Of a stretch of DNA of 45,480 nucleotides, positions 45,153 to 45,480 are shown in pieces. The stretch covers positions 1 to 45,480 of the forward strand of contig CAWDMN010000114.1 of the NCBI GenBank assembly GCA_963803155.1, written 5' to 3'. The notes under the pieces were generated by a model. It had not been told where the DNA came from. It was given only the letters and a program-made list of their open reading frames with translations, and did not search any database. The position numbers and the translations under genes are program-made. Source of the stretch: CAWDMN01 sp963803155. GTDB taxonomy: Bacteria > Acidobacteriota > Terriglobia > Versatilivoradales > Versatilivoraceae. Position 1 is the first letter of the stretch; each line of letters opens with the position of its first letter.

Positions 45153-45480
45153 ATGGCGGCGCCGCTCAAAATCACCGTCTTGGGTTCGGGCACCAGCGTG
45201 GGCGTGCCTACGCTCGGCTGCCATTGCGCAGTCTGCACTTCCACCGATCCGCGCGACAACCGGCTTCGCCCTTCGGTGCTGGTGAGCTACCAGGACCGCC
45301 GCGTGCTCATCGACACCACTCCCGATTTCCGCGCGCAGGCTCTGCGCGCGCACCTCGACCGCGTGGACGCGGTCCTGTTCACGCACGCGCATTTCGATCA
45401 CATCATGGGACTGGACGATGTGCGGCCTTTCAATTTCCGCCAGAAGGAGCGGATCCCGATTTACGCGGCGCCGGAAACCA
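45153..45480 (+). CDS. MBL-fold metallo-hydrolase, N-terminal part (3' truncated by window edge)
   Basis: 109 codons visible. It begins KITVLGSGTSVGVPTLGCHC and includes VCTSTDPRDNRLRPSVLV, typical of the PhnP-like phosphodiesterase branch. The zinc-binding HxHxDH motif follows as FTHAHFDHIMGLDDV. The ATG abuts the DUF1844 stop directly, showing coupling. Role probably hydrolysis of cyclic or phosphodiester substrates; specific function unknown. GC-rich third codon positions differ from most of the window. Confidence 0.88.
   Translation, partial: MAAPLKITVLGSGTSVGVPTLGCHCAVCTSTDPRDNRLRPSVLVSYQDRRVLIDTTPDFRAQALRAHLDRVDAVLFTHAHFDHIMGLDDVRPFNFRQKERIPIYAAPET

Overview
The window reads as a chromosomal segment of a free-living, Gram-negative, plant-polysaccharide-using bacterium, most likely an Acidobacteriota member. 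This is an inference from gene order and protein style; no rRNA is present. The supporting points are the run fmt-rsmB-PASTA-rpe-bamD, a response regulator with a long Pro/Glu-rich tail and a conserved C-terminal helix, a secreted IPT/TIG protein with the C-terminal modules common in that phylum, and a small secreted two-repeat protein. Base composition is moderate over most of the window. It rises visibly after about 44,650.

Layout. 1-6,000: housekeeping and envelope genes (fmt 3' end, rsmB, a Tat-signal Gfo/Idh/MocA oxidoreductase, a three-PASTA membrane protein, rpe, bamD-like lipoprotein). 6,000-8,030: a structured, palindrome-rich intergenic region, then a receiver-domain protein. 8,390-11,530: divergent MFS and MATE transporters. 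11,900-17,670: sugar catabolism, with a GH51 arabinofuranosidase, rhamnose mutarotase plus rhamnose symporter flanked by palindromic repeats, and a heparinase II/III-like protein. 18,120-21,280: a MITE-like repeat, a TonB protein with a cytosolic N-terminal region, and an unrecognised reverse-strand gene. 21,805-25,351: a two-gene unit of a secreted TIM-barrel-like protein and a GH9 glucanase. 25,688-27,430: a redox cluster (rubrerythrin, flavin reductase, double CDGSH protein) followed by a clear terminator. 28,067-31,360: a five-PAS hybrid histidine kinase. 31,492-37,086: a very large secreted protein with ten IPT/TIG repeats. 37,260-41,640: a repeat-rich stretch with a transposon-end-like element and several small or hypothetical genes. 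41,985-44,650: reverse-strand fatty-acid genes fabG-acpP-fabF, with a second MITE copy between fabG and acpP.

The reverse-strand fabG has lost its N-terminal third at about 44,651. There it is joined, in the opposite orientation, to the last 17 codons of a different short-chain dehydrogenase on the plus strand. That fragment is followed by a twice-frameshifted DUF1844 gene and a partial metallo-beta-lactamase-fold gene in GC-richer sequence. This looks like a chimeric join rather than normal gene order.

Functionally, arabinofuranosidase, rhamnose uptake, the GH9 glucanase, the heparinase-like protein and TonB suggest extracellular breakdown and import of plant cell-wall or pectin-like polysaccharide. 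The rubrerythrin cluster suggests peroxide defence under low oxygen. I see no CRISPR array, rRNA, complete tRNA, phage or intact transposase. No wholly new system is obvious. The best leads are the structured element at 6,046-6,220, the transposon-end-like element at 37,268-37,530, the paired MITEs, the rubrerythrin-reductase-CDGSH cassette and the inverted SDR-SDR junction.
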